The notes beneath the pieces were generated by a model. That model had not been told where the DNA came from and searched no databases. It worked only from the letters and a program-made list of their open reading frames with translations. A stretch of 64,000 nt of DNA from G963664115 sp965263045 (GTDB lineage: Bacteria; Acidobacteriota; Terriglobia; 20CM-2-55-15): NCBI GenBank assembly GCA_965263045.1, contig CBDHGK010000041.1:124001-188000 (forward strand), given 5' to 3'. Every line of letters starts with the position of its first letter. Positions within the stretch are counted from its first letter, which is position 1. The translations under genes and the position numbers were made by a program. Shown piece by piece: positions 34,591 through 43,510 of this stretch.

Positions 34591-34772
34591 CCAGTTCGGG
34601 GCCCGGGTTTCTCACAGCAGATAGGCCTTACTGGGCCCGAGATCTGGGACGGAGACCTGGTTCGGTCCGTCAACGAACTGTGATGTGTGCTGAACTCGAG
34701 AATCAGATCTCCGTCCCAGATCTCGGGCTCCGATCAACGTTGCCGCTCAACTGGTGAGAAACCCGGACTGGG
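34591..34772. repeat. nested palindromic (REP/BIME-like) repeat
   Basis: Inner arms GCCCGAGATCTGGGACGGAG at 34635-34655 and 34708-34728 (21 bp perfect inverted repeat). Outer arms CCGGGTTTCTCAC at 34603-34615 and GTGAGAAACCCGG at 34754-34766. The inner sequence shares GGGACGGA and GATC with the inverted repeat at 46771-46818, so both may belong to one repeat family. It lies between the propeller lipoprotein and the AGPS gene. Confidence 0.8.
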
Positions 34773-34863
34773 AACATCCTGCGGGAGTGGCAATCGGAGG
34801 GCGATATGCCCTCCATTTCTGATTAACTGCCGCGCACCCGCGTCTTGTATTAGAATTGCCCCC

Positions 34864-36696
34864 TTGAGTCAGAACAACACACCGCCTCGCCCCGCAGCTG
34901 CCGGGACTGGTGACGACGACGGCTCCAGGATATTTCCCGAAACGCCACCGACAGACGACGCGAGCGAGGCTGAAAGCCCTGATGTCTGGGGCTTCCGCGA
35001 TACCCATTTTGATTTCAATGAAAACGGAAACGTCGTTGTCAGGGGAAATCGGTATGAGCTCAGCGGGCAGGAGTTGCCTCGGTTTCTGCCATGGGTGAGG
35101 GAAGTCCTCGATATCGAAGTCGACCCCAAAGAATTCAATGCCCCAAACTACCCGACCACGATTCCACCGCCGCTCGGCGCTCCAGGATTTCTGGCGGAGG
35201 TCGGCGAATTCCTGAGAGCGGATCAAATCGATTCCAACGGTGAGGTGCGGCTGCGGCACGGCCATGGGCACACCCAGGAAGAAATGTATGCCATCAAGTA
35301 TGCCGATCTGGGTCGGATCCCGGATCTCGTGGTGTACCCGCAAGACGAGGATCAGGTCGCCCGCCTCGTCGACGCCGGTAAGAGACACGATGTTTCGCTG
35401 ATTCCCTATGGCGGCGGCACCAACGTGACCGACGCCCTTCGCTGCCGTTCGGACGAGTCCCGCCCTATAGTCTCCGTCGACATGAGCCTGTTGAACCGGA
35501 TCGTGTGGGTCGATCGCAAAAACATGATGGCCTCGATCGAGGCGGGCGCCCAGGGCCGCCGGATAATGTCGGAACTGGAAAAGCATGGTGTCACCATGGG
35601 CCACGAGCCCGACAGCGTTGAGTTCTCCACGCTTGGCGGTTGGATTGCCACCAATGCGAGCGGCATGAAGAAGAATCGGTACGGCAATATCGAAGACATC
35701 GTACTGGACGTGAACGTGGCGACGGCTTCCGGCGCGCTCGAGCGGACGGGAGTTTCTCCCCGTGAGTCTGTCGGTACCGATCTGAGACGCCTGATGTTTG
35801 GTTCCGAAGGCACGCTCGGGATCATTACATCGGCAATCGTGAAGATATTTTCCCTGCCCGAAAAGCAGGAGTATGGATCGGTTCTGTTCCCAACCTTCGA
35901 GGACGGATTCCACTTCATGTACGACCTGGCGCGCGAAGCCACCCCTCCGGCCAGTGTGCGTCTGGTGGACAACCTTCAGTTCCAGTTCGGGCTTGCACTG
36001 AAGCCGGCTTCCGGTGCAGTCGGTATCGCGGCATTGAAGAGCAAGGCACAACGATTCTTCGTGACACGTGTCAAAGGGTTCGATCCAGAAACGATGGTGG
36101 CATGTACGGTCGTTTTTGAAGGTACCCGATCGGAAGTGACCCGGCAGCAGCGCGATCTTTATCGAATCGCGGGGCGTCACGGGGGCATGGCGGCCGGTAG
36201 CGAAAACGGCAGGCGGGGGTATCAGCTGACATTCAGCATTGCCTACATCCGTGACTTTCTCATGAGCTACTACATTATCGCCGAATCTTTCGAGACGTCA
36301 GTGTCCTGGAGTGCGGCGCTCGGCCTGATCGAGAAGGTCAAACGGCGCCTCATCGATGAGTACGCGAGTCGTGGACTGCCCGGAAACCCGTATGTCACAG
36401 CTCGCGTAACGCAGGTCTACCGCACCGGGGTCTGCATATATTTCTACTTCGGCTTCTACTACAAAGGCCTGCCCAATCCGCAGAAAGTCTATCTCGAACT
36501 GGAGGATGCCGCCCGTGATGAAATTCTGAAAGCGGGCGGGTCCCTGTCGCACCATCACGGGGTGGGCAAACTCCGGCGGACCTACCTGCCGCGCATCATG
36601 TCTGAGACGGCGCTTCAATGGAAACGCGAGCTGAAGAAAACCCTGGACCCTTCAAATCTTTTCGGCGCAGGTAATCAAGACCCGGAGATTCGATGA
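34864..36696 (+). CDS. agps: alkyldihydroxyacetonephosphate synthase (AGPS), eukaryote-like
   Basis: 610 residues from the TTG at 34864; a GTG at 34687 would add residues encoded in the palindromic repeat. After a disordered Pro/Asp-rich leader (about 1-38) the sequence follows AGPS throughout: WGFRDTHFDFNENG, RIPDLVVYPQDEDQV, the FAD-binding PYGGGTNV, GHEPDSVEFSTLGGW, ASGMKKNRYGNIED, QFQFGLALKP, VKGFDPE, SENGRRGYQLTFSIAYIRD, ESFETSVSW and the active-site GGSLSHHHGVGKLRR (His 563-565), with DPSNLFGAGN at the end. The enzyme exchanges the acyl chain of acyl-DHAP for a fatty alcohol, making the ether bond. First gene of an AGPS-SDR-HAD operon. Confidence 0.93.
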   Translation: MSQNNTPPRPAAAGTGDDDGSRIFPETPPTDDASEAESPDVWGFRDTHFDFNENGNVVVRGNRYELSGQELPRFLPWVREVLDIEVDPKEFNAPNYPTTIPPPLGAPGFLAEVGEFLRADQIDSNGEVRLRHGHGHTQEEMYAIKYADLGRIPDLVVYPQDEDQVARLVDAGKRHDVSLIPYGGGTNVTDALRCRSDESRPIVSVDMSLLNRIVWVDRKNMMASIEAGAQGRRIMSELEKHGVTMGHEPDSVEFSTLGGWIATNASGMKKNRYGNIEDIVLDVNVATASGALERTGVSPRESVGTDLRRLMFGSEGTLGIITSAIVKIFSLPEKQEYGSVLFPTFEDGFHFMYDLAREATPPASVRLVDNLQFQFGLALKPASGAVGIAALKSKAQRFFVTRVKGFDPETMVACTVVFEGTRSEVTRQQRDLYRIAGRHGGMAAGSENGRRGYQLTFSIAYIRDFLMSYYIIAESFETSVSWSAALGLIEKVKRRLIDEYASRGLPGNPYVTARVTQVYRTGVCIYFYFGFYYKGLPNPQKVYLELEDAARDEILKAGGSLSHHHGVGKLRRTYLPRIMSETALQWKRELKKTLDPSNLFGAGNQDPEIR

Positions 36697-37487
36697 GTGC
36701 GGACTCGAAGTGGGCCGTCATTACGGGCGCTTCGTCCGGGATCGGGAAAGCACTGGCGTTCGAATTCGCAGCCGGGGGGTTCAACGTGTTTCTCACTGGC
36801 CGAAACCCGGTGGCTCTGGCCGATGTTGCCGCCGAGTGCGCCAGCAGACAGGGTGTTGGAACCGAAGTCGTTCCCGCAGACTTATCCACTGAGGAGGGTG
36901 TCGTGAGCCTGATCTCTGTGCTCCAGTCCAAGCCCTACGCCTACGAGGTCCTCGTCAACAACGCAGGCTTTGGCGTCCAGGGTTCTTTCGCCTCGACCTC
37001 GATCGCAGAGAATACCCGCCTCATCAATGTACAACTCACGGCCGCGCTGACGCTCACCCATGCCCTCCTGCCGGCGATGCTCTCACGGGGCAATGGACGG
37101 CTTCTGTATGTGGCTTCCGTATATTCGTTTTCTCCGGTTCCACTCCAGTCCGTATATGCCGCATCGAAAGCCTTCCTGTTCTCGTTCTCTTCTTCTTTGG
37201 CGAACGAGTTGCGGGGGACAGGCGTGACCGTCACCCTGTTCTGCCCCGGTGTCACGCAGACCGAGTTTCGCTCCCGCGCCGGAATCACCGAAAAGAGCAG
37301 CCGGTCTGGAATGACGGCTGAGGCTGCGGCCCGCGTCGCCTACGTCGAAACCCTGCGCGGAACGCAAGTCGTCGTTCCCGGGCTCGTCAACCGTATCTTC
37401 GTGTTCATAGTCCGACTGCTGCCCACGCCCTGGGTCCCGGCTCTCGTCCGCTTCGTTAATCAGCGGCGGGGTCAGGGTCTGGTGTAA
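36693..37487 (+). CDS. short-chain dehydrogenase/reductase of the AGPS operon
   Basis: 264 residues. The NADP-binding TGASSGIG is at 11-18, then NNAGFGVQG, the catalytic Ser in YVASVYSFSPV and Y-x-x-x-K in SVYAASKAF. The C-terminus (VVPGLVNRIFVFIVRLLPTPW) is hydrophobic, suggesting membrane association. The start overlaps the AGPS stop by four bases (ATGA). Position suggests it reduces alkyl-DHAP (or acyl-DHAP) to the glycerol phosphate, the step done in animals by an SDR (DHRS7B/PexRAP). That function is inference from context. Confidence 0.88.
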   Translation: MSADSKWAVITGASSGIGKALAFEFAAGGFNVFLTGRNPVALADVAAECASRQGVGTEVVPADLSTEEGVVSLISVLQSKPYAYEVLVNNAGFGVQGSFASTSIAENTRLINVQLTAALTLTHALLPAMLSRGNGRLLYVASVYSFSPVPLQSVYAASKAFLFSFSSSLANELRGTGVTVTLFCPGVTQTEFRSRAGITEKSSRSGMTAEAAARVAYVETLRGTQVVVPGLVNRIFVFIVRLLPTPWVPALVRFVNQRRGQGLV

Positions 37488-37512
37488 CATTCGCTGTTGA
37501 GGTAGCCCCAGG

Positions 37513-38238
37513 TTGGACCCCGAAAATCATAAAAAAGCGGCGTTTTTCGATCTCGACGGCACTCTGCTCTCGTGCAATCTCGTCATGACGTACGCCTACT
37601 ACGCCCGAAACGACCGGTCGATCGTGAAATCAATCTTCAAGTTTCTGAAGGTGCTGGTACAGGTTCCGGTTTTTTTCATTCTGGACCTCTATTCGCGAGA
37701 GTCTTTCAACGTGTACTTGTTCAAGGCCTACCATGGTATGCACCGGGATCGCCTCATCGGCCTGGCCGACGACCTGTTCGAAGTCACGCTGAAACCTTCC
37801 ATCTATGCGGGATCGGAAGCCTTAGTCCGCCGGACCCGCGAGCTGGGTTACCGCAATGTCCTGGTTACCGGTGATCTGGATTTCACGGTGCGCCCGATTG
37901 CCCTGCAGTTCGGATTCGACGAAATCATCTGCAACCGCCTTGAATTCCGAAATCACGTGGCCACGGGCACGGTCCTAGCGCCTCTCGTCGTGGGGGACGA
38001 AAAGGCCGCCTACATCAAGGCGTATGCCAAGGCCGAAGGCCTGGACCTCGAGGCCTCGTGCGCATTCTCCGACAGTTCGGCGGACATTCCGATGCTGTCG
38101 GAAACCGGCCATCCGGTGGCCACGAATCCGACGAACCGCCTCCGCCGGGTGGCCAAGGCTCGCGGCTGGCCGATCATCACTCTGAACGCCGCAGGCGCGA
38201 ACGGCACTTCCAAGAATCTTCCCGCATTCCTTCGGTGA
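37513..38238 (+). CDS. HAD-superfamily (subfamily IB) phosphatase of the AGPS operon
   Basis: 241 residues from a TTG at 37513. HAD motif I FFDLDGTLL (nucleophile Asp13), motif II VLVTGDLDF, conserved Lys in VVGDEKAAYIKAY and motif III/IV AFSDSSADIPML. The cap region has a hydrophobic stretch (about 45-62). HAD-IB enzymes include phosphatases linked to glycerolipid acyltransferases and polyketide/acyl reductases. Twenty-five bases after the SDR, so co-transcribed; removal of phosphate from an alkyl- or acyl-glycerol phosphate is a reasonable guess. Confidence 0.85.
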   Translation: MDPENHKKAAFFDLDGTLLSCNLVMTYAYYARNDRSIVKSIFKFLKVLVQVPVFFILDLYSRESFNVYLFKAYHGMHRDRLIGLADDLFEVTLKPSIYAGSEALVRRTRELGYRNVLVTGDLDFTVRPIALQFGFDEIICNRLEFRNHVATGTVLAPLVVGDEKAAYIKAYAKAEGLDLEASCAFSDSSADIPMLSETGHPVATNPTNRLRRVAKARGWPIITLNAAGANGTSKNLPAFLR

Positions 38239-38438
38239 GGACCGACCCACGCTGGCCGGGGGCGAACGCAGCTTCCCGAGGGCGACTGGGCGGCGGATCA
38301 CGCTTCCCTGCCAGTAGGCCAACGCACCTGGATTTGCTCAGGTTCGACTGAGCTGAATCGGGCCGCCTGAGTTCGACAAGAAGGTCCGGGTCCCTGGCAG
38401 CTTCAATCGTAGCCGAACAGGGAAGGAGTGAGGACGGG

Positions 38439-39119
38439 CTACTTCATCTGGACGACAATGGCGTCGACATCGTCTTCGCGCTTGAGCATGTCCTGGATGA
38501 AACGGGCTTCTCGGAGCAGGGAACGTCCAATTCGGACTTTGTATAGGGGGCTGTCGCCAGTCGGGCGATCCACGTATATCCCGGTGTACTTGGACTCGAA
38601 TCGACGCCTCAAATCCTGGGCGGCCGGTTCGCTCCCGAAAGCGCCGAGTTGGATCACGTAGAAGACATCCTCGGTGATGGAGCGCCCGCCGCTGGAAGCA
38701 GGGGCCTCCTTGATGATCGCTAATCGCACCGGAACGACGCCCGACCGAATCATGTCGATCTGACGGGCAGCGCCTTCGGAGAGGTCTATGATGCGTCCAC
38801 CCACGAAGGGCCCACGATCATTGATCCGAACGTCGACGTCCTTTCCATTCAACTGATTCTCGACTCGCACCCAGGTATGGAAAGGCAAGGTCCTGTGGGC
38901 CGCCGTCATTTTGTTCTTGTCGAAGGTCTCGCCGTTCGCCGTGGCCCGGCCATGATAGGGATCTCCGTAGTAGCTTGCACGTCCATCGACCGCGGCCCCC
39001 TCCGTGGACGCCATCGCCACACCCGGGTTGGCGATCGGATCGGGTAGCTGGACGCGTGCACGCTTGGCACATGCCGAGGTCGTCGCGACCAGGACAAGTA
39101 TCATCAGGAGTTTCCGCAT
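38439..39119 (-). CDS. rlpA: septal ring lytic transglycosylase RlpA-like lipoprotein with SPOR domain
   Basis: 226 residues. Lipobox SAC (Cys about 17). The double-psi beta-barrel is marked by GRASYYGDPYHGRATANGE, MTAAHRTLPFHTWVRVEN and VRINDRGPFVGGRIIDLSEGAARQI, including the catalytic-type His and Asp. A C-terminal SPOR domain (VFYVIQLGAFGSEPAAQDL, about 150-225) binds denuded septal peptidoglycan. Outer-membrane anchored. Transcribed opposite to the AGPS operon, with 200 bases between stops. Confidence 0.93.
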   Translation of the reverse strand: MRKLLMILVLVATTSACAKRARVQLPDPIANPGVAMASTEGAAVDGRASYYGDPYHGRATANGETFDKNKMTAAHRTLPFHTWVRVENQLNGKDVDVRINDRGPFVGGRIIDLSEGAARQIDMIRSGVVPVRLAIIKEAPASSGGRSITEDVFYVIQLGAFGSEPAAQDLRRRFESKYTGIYVDRPTGDSPLYKVRIGRSLLREARFIQDMLKREDDVDAIVVQMK

Positions 39120-39296
39120 CGTGTCCTACATACCATGAGTGAACAGACATACACAATAGCTACGGTAGGAACAGCCAACTAACACCTACAAATTGTGCTT
39201 TACGTCAGATTGACACTGGTATTGCGAGACTGTCTCCCTGAAGCTTTCCGAGTGTTCGGACATGGTAGAATCTCCGGGCACATACTCGAATCAATC

Positions 39297-39785
39297 ATGG
39301 TCATTGCGCTTCTAACCAGCTCACTGATGGGCATCGTCGCCCTGGCAACGACGCTCTACCTGGGCTTCGCCATCGACGGCCGGGTCGGACTGCAGCAACA
39401 CTTTCTGTTCGCCCTCTTTGCAACCTTCGTTGCGATCCTCGCGCAGTGCATGTCGATGTTTTACTTTATCGGGACAGCCAAGCAGGCCAAGGACCTCCTC
39501 GGTTCGCATCCTCAGGCTCCGGACATCATCCGTCGAACCCGGGAATTCAAATCCCGGGTCTTTCCCCCGGCGACGGTCGCAATCCTTTTGACAATGGCCG
39601 CATGGATCATCGGCGGTGGCGTCGATACTCGAGTGATACCGGTCTGGATACACACGGTCCTCGCGGTCGGGGCGTTGTCGGGCAACGCGTACGCCTTCGT
39701 TCGTGAACTGCAGTGCATGATCAAGAACAACATTCTGCTGGACGAAGTCGCTGTGCTGATCGGGGACCTTCCCCAGACCGAGTAA
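39297..39785 (+). CDS. four-helix integral membrane protein, unknown
   Basis: 162 residues from the ATG at 39297 (a frame from 39195 is open but less likely). Four hydrophobic segments: VIALLTSSLMGIVALATTLYL, LFALFATFVAILAQCMSMFYF, ATVAILLTMAAWIIGGG and IHTVLAVGALSGNAYAFV. A cytoplasmic loop (GTAKQAKDLLGSHPQAPDI) is basic. I do not recognise the family. It precedes a methyltransferase by ten bases, so the two are probably co-transcribed. Confidence 0.7.
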   Translation: MVIALLTSSLMGIVALATTLYLGFAIDGRVGLQQHFLFALFATFVAILAQCMSMFYFIGTAKQAKDLLGSHPQAPDIIRRTREFKSRVFPPATVAILLTMAAWIIGGGVDTRVIPVWIHTVLAVGALSGNAYAFVRELQCMIKNNILLDEVAVLIGDLPQTE

Positions 39786-39795
39786 AGCATTCCCT

Positions 39796-40536
39796 ATGGG
39801 CATCGGGAGCAACCTGCGGCGCCTCATCTACCCGGCACGTGTGCCCGTACCCGCTGGCGATCTGACCGACGAGGAACTCGCAGCCTGGATCGAAGCCACC
39901 GATGACGCCTACTTCAAAACACAGGACCACGCGTTCGTGGAGCGCGCCCGGAGTCTTGGAGTGGATGGCGGGATGGTGCTCGACGTCGGCAGCCGCCTTG
40001 GACTGGTCGCGATGAAGATTCTCTGGGACGAAGCGGACTTTCTCTGTATGGGTGTTTACCCGAGTCTTCAAATGGCGGAAGGCGCGCGGGAAATCGCTGA
40101 AGACTGGAAGCTGGGTGAGCGGATGTTCTTTCAGGTCGGAGAGCCTACTCATATGAAGTTTAAAACGGGTTACTTCGATATGGTTGTTTCCGACGGCGCC
40201 CTCCATAGTTTTCTGAATCCTATGGTTACGCTGCGGGAAATACATCGCGTGACCAAGGCGACAGGGGCCATCCTGGTCCGCGAATTGCGGAGGCCAAACC
40301 GCTTTCGCCTCTCGAGCCACGTCAACAGGCACAGCTCGAACTACCGCGACCGGTTGCGGAACGGTTTCCGAGCCCAGGTCCGTGCTGGATTCACACCGAT
40401 GGAGTTCCATGGGTTCGCCCAGGCTCTGGGAATGGCGCGCGCTCGCGTCGTAGCCGAGGAGTCACACGTCATTCTGGAGCGTCCGGGAATGAACGATCCA
40501 GCCTCCTGGGTTCGAGAGAGGGAAAAGTATCTGTAG
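39796..40536 (+). CDS. SAM-dependent methyltransferase
   Basis: 246 residues. SAM motif I MVLDVGSRLGLVAMKIL (about 60-76), motif with GEPTHMKFKTGYFDMVVSDGALHSF, and the post-motif helix NPMVTLREIHRVTKATGAIL, as in UbiE-like methyltransferases. The first Gly-rich loop is DVGSRLG instead of the usual D-x-G-x-G-x-G, a weaker cofactor loop. Substrate unknown. Ten bases after the membrane protein. Confidence 0.8.
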   Translation: MGIGSNLRRLIYPARVPVPAGDLTDEELAAWIEATDDAYFKTQDHAFVERARSLGVDGGMVLDVGSRLGLVAMKILWDEADFLCMGVYPSLQMAEGAREIAEDWKLGERMFFQVGEPTHMKFKTGYFDMVVSDGALHSFLNPMVTLREIHRVTKATGAILVRELRRPNRFRLSSHVNRHSSNYRDRLRNGFRAQVRAGFTPMEFHGFAQALGMARARVVAEESHVILERPGMNDPASWVREREKYL

Positions 40537-40609
40537 CCGGAATTGCGGCGTGAGACGTCGCGCGTTGGAACGATTGACCACCTAAACCTGGCACACATCA
40601 ATTCTCACC

Positions 40610-41953
40610 ATGCGTATCGTCATCATCGGGGGCAATGCAGCAGGAATGACCGCTGCCTCGCGCGCCAAGCGCCTGGATCCCCGTCTGGACGTCACGATAC
40701 TGGAGAAAGGCCCCCTCATCTCCTACAGCACCTGTGGAATCCCTTACTTCATGGCCGACGAAGTGAGGTCCGACGACCTCGTCACGTTCACTCCGGCAAG
40801 ACTCAGACAGCAACGGGGTATTGAAGCCCATGTCCATGCGCATGTCGATGCGGTCCATCCCTCCAGGAGGCGGGTCGAGGTACGTCGGGAAGACACAGGA
40901 CAAACACTGACCTTTGCATTTGATCGCCTCGTGCTGGCGACGGGTGTTCGGCCTAGGGACTCCGTCATAGCGGGAGCTTCACTGGGAAACGTCTTTTCCA
41001 TCACATCACTCGACGACGCCATTCGAATCCGACCGTCAATCGAGAGCGCCAGCCGGGTTGCCATCGTCGGCGGAGGATATGTAGGGCTCGAGATGGCCGA
41101 GGCGCTTCGGAAGAAGAAAAAGGCTGTGACGCTCTTCGAGCAACGCGATCATGTGATGGGGGGCGTCGATGCTGACATGGCCCGAATCATCGAATACGAG
41201 TTGCGGCGGCATGAGGTAAAAGTTCGCACTGGCGTTCCAGTCGACGCCCTCGTGGGCGCAGGGGACACGGTTGCGGGCGTGAAGACCCGGGGGGCCTCGG
41301 GCGTATCTCCGGCCGATGCCGTCATGCTGGACACCGGCGTGGTTCCCAACGTGGACCTGTCCGGCGCAGCCGGTGTCGCTCTGGGGGCCACCGGGGGATT
41401 CGCCGTCAACGAATACATGGAGACCAACGTCCCAGGCATCTTCGCAGCCGGAAACTGTGCAGAAGCCTATTGCATCCTTAGACGCCGTCCGGTCCTCCAT
41501 CACATCGGTACCGTCGCTGCCAAGCAGGGACGTGTGGTGGGCGACAACCTCAGCGGCAAGCGGACCAAGTTCTCCGGCACCGTCGGTACGACGATACTCA
41601 AAGTCTTCGATCTCGGGGTCGGACGCGTGGGACTGACGTCTAAGGAAGCTGCAGCCGAACGGATGCGACCGGTCTCTGCGCGGATCGAGGCTCTGGACCG
41701 GGCTCCATATGCGAGGGGGGCGGGTAAGATATGGATCAAACTGATCGCAGACCAGGACAGCCGAAAGTTGATCGGGGCTCAATCCATCGGTTACGGAGAC
41801 GTGTCCAAACGAATCGACGTCGCGACGACGACGATCATGGCGTCAATGACGGTCGAGGAACTATCCCAACTGGATCTCTCCTATACACCGCCGTACGGAA
41901 GTCTGTGGGATCCGCTGCTGGTTGCAGCGCAGGTTCTCATGAAGAAAATGTGA
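40610..41953 (+). CDS. FAD-dependent pyridine nucleotide-disulfide oxidoreductase, CoA-disulfide reductase/NADH oxidase type
   Basis: 447 residues. FAD motif VIIGGNAAGMTAA (4-16), single redox cysteine Cys42 in ISYSTCGIPYF, NAD(P) motif VAIVGGGYVGLEMAEAL, second FAD motif NEYMETNVPGIFAAGNCAE, and a C-terminal dimerisation domain ending YTPPYGSLWDPLLVAAQVL. The single Cys in STCGIPY is the mark of CoA-disulfide reductases and related NADH oxidases/persulfide reductases. No rhodanese domain is fused. Cytoplasmic redox role. Confidence 0.88.
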   Translation: MRIVIIGGNAAGMTAASRAKRLDPRLDVTILEKGPLISYSTCGIPYFMADEVRSDDLVTFTPARLRQQRGIEAHVHAHVDAVHPSRRRVEVRREDTGQTLTFAFDRLVLATGVRPRDSVIAGASLGNVFSITSLDDAIRIRPSIESASRVAIVGGGYVGLEMAEALRKKKKAVTLFEQRDHVMGGVDADMARIIEYELRRHEVKVRTGVPVDALVGAGDTVAGVKTRGASGVSPADAVMLDTGVVPNVDLSGAAGVALGATGGFAVNEYMETNVPGIFAAGNCAEAYCILRRRPVLHHIGTVAAKQGRVVGDNLSGKRTKFSGTVGTTILKVFDLGVGRVGLTSKEAAAERMRPVSARIEALDRAPYARGAGKIWIKLIADQDSRKLIGAQSIGYGDVSKRIDVATTTIMASMTVEELSQLDLSYTPPYGSLWDPLLVAAQVLMKKM

Positions 41954-42053
41954 TGCTATTTGAACTACGGACCGACACCGTCATCGTGATAATATTTCGC
42001 GATAGCGAGCGAGCTACAGTGAAAACGATAATCTTCCCCGGAGATGGTGGCGC

Positions 42054-43322
42054 ATGATGCCAAGATTGCGTGGACTGGTCCTTTTCCTGTTCGTTTCATC
42101 AACCCTCAGCTTTTTATCTCTCGCACAAATACCTGGATTCCCCGAAAACGGTCTCGGCGATCGTATTGAGTTCTGGGAAAAGGTATTCACGATTTACGGC
42201 GAAGACGATCTGATAATCCACGATGCGCAGCGGGTGGACCTGATCTATGCCGTCGTCAACGAACAGTCGCGGCGTTCGGGAGTGCAATCGGTCCGAAACC
42301 TTTTGAGCGAGGTACGCAGCAAGATCTCGACGCCGGATCAGCTCAGCCCGGAGGCGCGACGACTCTACGACATGATCGAGGCCGATGGGGTGCGCATGGC
42401 CGCTGGGGACATTGCGGTCCTCCAGGGACGCATTCATGTCCAGCGCGGCATCAAGGAACGCTTTCGCGACGGGATAGTCCGTTCGGGCAGATACCTCCCC
42501 TATTTCGAGGAAGTGTTCGAAAGCGAGAACGTACCACGGGTGATAACACTGCTGCCGCTGGTTGAATCGTCGTTCGAAAACCAGGCGCGCTCTTACGCGG
42601 GAGCGGCGGGAATCTGGCAGTTTATGCCGGCAACGGGCCGGCAGTTCATGCGCGTCACACGCGGACGGGATGACCGATTGAACCCCGCTATTGCGACACG
42701 TTCCGCGGCCCGATTGCTCCGCGGGAACTATGATGCGCTCAAGTCCTGGCCACTCGCGATCAGCGCATACAACCATGGACGGGGGGGTATTGCCCGGGCG
42801 CAGCGGGCCCACGGTTCGGACTTGGCCAACATCATCGGCAACTACCGCGGCCGAACCTTTGGTTACGCTTCAAAGAACTTCTACGCCGAATTTATCGCGG
42901 CCGTAAACGTTTACAACAGCTACGAGGTCCATTTCGGACCCATCGCCCTCGACAGCCCCATCGATTTCACAGCCCCGGCGGCGCGCATCGCGAGAGCACC
43001 GCTCAACGCCTCCGGAGGGGAAACCCATCGCGTCCGCTCCGGAGAAACCCTGGGTACGATCGCGTATCGCTACGGCACCACGATCGATCAGCTGATGAAT
43101 CTCAATGCCCTGCCCTCTGACATGATCTTTGCCGGAGAAAACCTCGTGGTGGCGTCCCCGGATGCAACGGCAGCGGCGGCTCAGGGTCGGTACCGGGTTC
43201 GCCTGGGCGACACGCTCTCTGAAATAGCCGACGTGTTCGGTATGCGGCTCCAGGAGTTGATGAACTTGAATGGCCTCCGCGGCAGTACGATCTATGCCGG
43301 CCAATTACTGGTCGTGCGGTGA
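42054..43322 (+). CDS. mltD: MltD-like membrane-bound lytic transglycosylase with two LysM domains
   Basis: 422 residues with a signal peptide (about 1-24). The SLT domain carries the catalytic Glu in LLPLVESSFENQARSYAGAAG and IWQFMPATGRQFM, then RLLRGNYDALKSWPLAISAYNHGRGG. Two LysM domains follow: HRVRSGETLGTIAYRYGTTI (about 325-368) and YRVRLGDTLSEIADVFGMRL (about 379-421). It cleaves peptidoglycan, forming 1,6-anhydro ends. No lipobox is obvious, unlike enteric MltD. Confidence 0.93.
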   Translation: MMPRLRGLVLFLFVSSTLSFLSLAQIPGFPENGLGDRIEFWEKVFTIYGEDDLIIHDAQRVDLIYAVVNEQSRRSGVQSVRNLLSEVRSKISTPDQLSPEARRLYDMIEADGVRMAAGDIAVLQGRIHVQRGIKERFRDGIVRSGRYLPYFEEVFESENVPRVITLLPLVESSFENQARSYAGAAGIWQFMPATGRQFMRVTRGRDDRLNPAIATRSAARLLRGNYDALKSWPLAISAYNHGRGGIARAQRAHGSDLANIIGNYRGRTFGYASKNFYAEFIAAVNVYNSYEVHFGPIALDSPIDFTAPAARIARAPLNASGGETHRVRSGETLGTIAYRYGTTIDQLMNLNALPSDMIFAGENLVVASPDATAAAAQGRYRVRLGDTLSEIADVFGMRLQELMNLNGLRGSTIYAGQLLVVR

Positions 43323-43510
43323 AGCCCGGACGTGTCGGCTGATGGGTCACAACGAATCCCACAGATCCTGCGATCGCTCACTGTCCAACGCAGTTTTCCA
43401 CGCCCCACGTTTCACCGACTCAATCGATAATCATCGGTCGCAATACGGTCGTTGGGGGTTTCTATCGGGATTGATGAAGGCGAGCGCCGGGCGGGCACTC
43501 CATCTGCGGG

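Noticed and set aside
34747..36180. 477-codon minus-strand ORF opposite AGPS
   Set aside because: Fully antisense to a gene with strong family identity; His/Arg-rich shadow translation.
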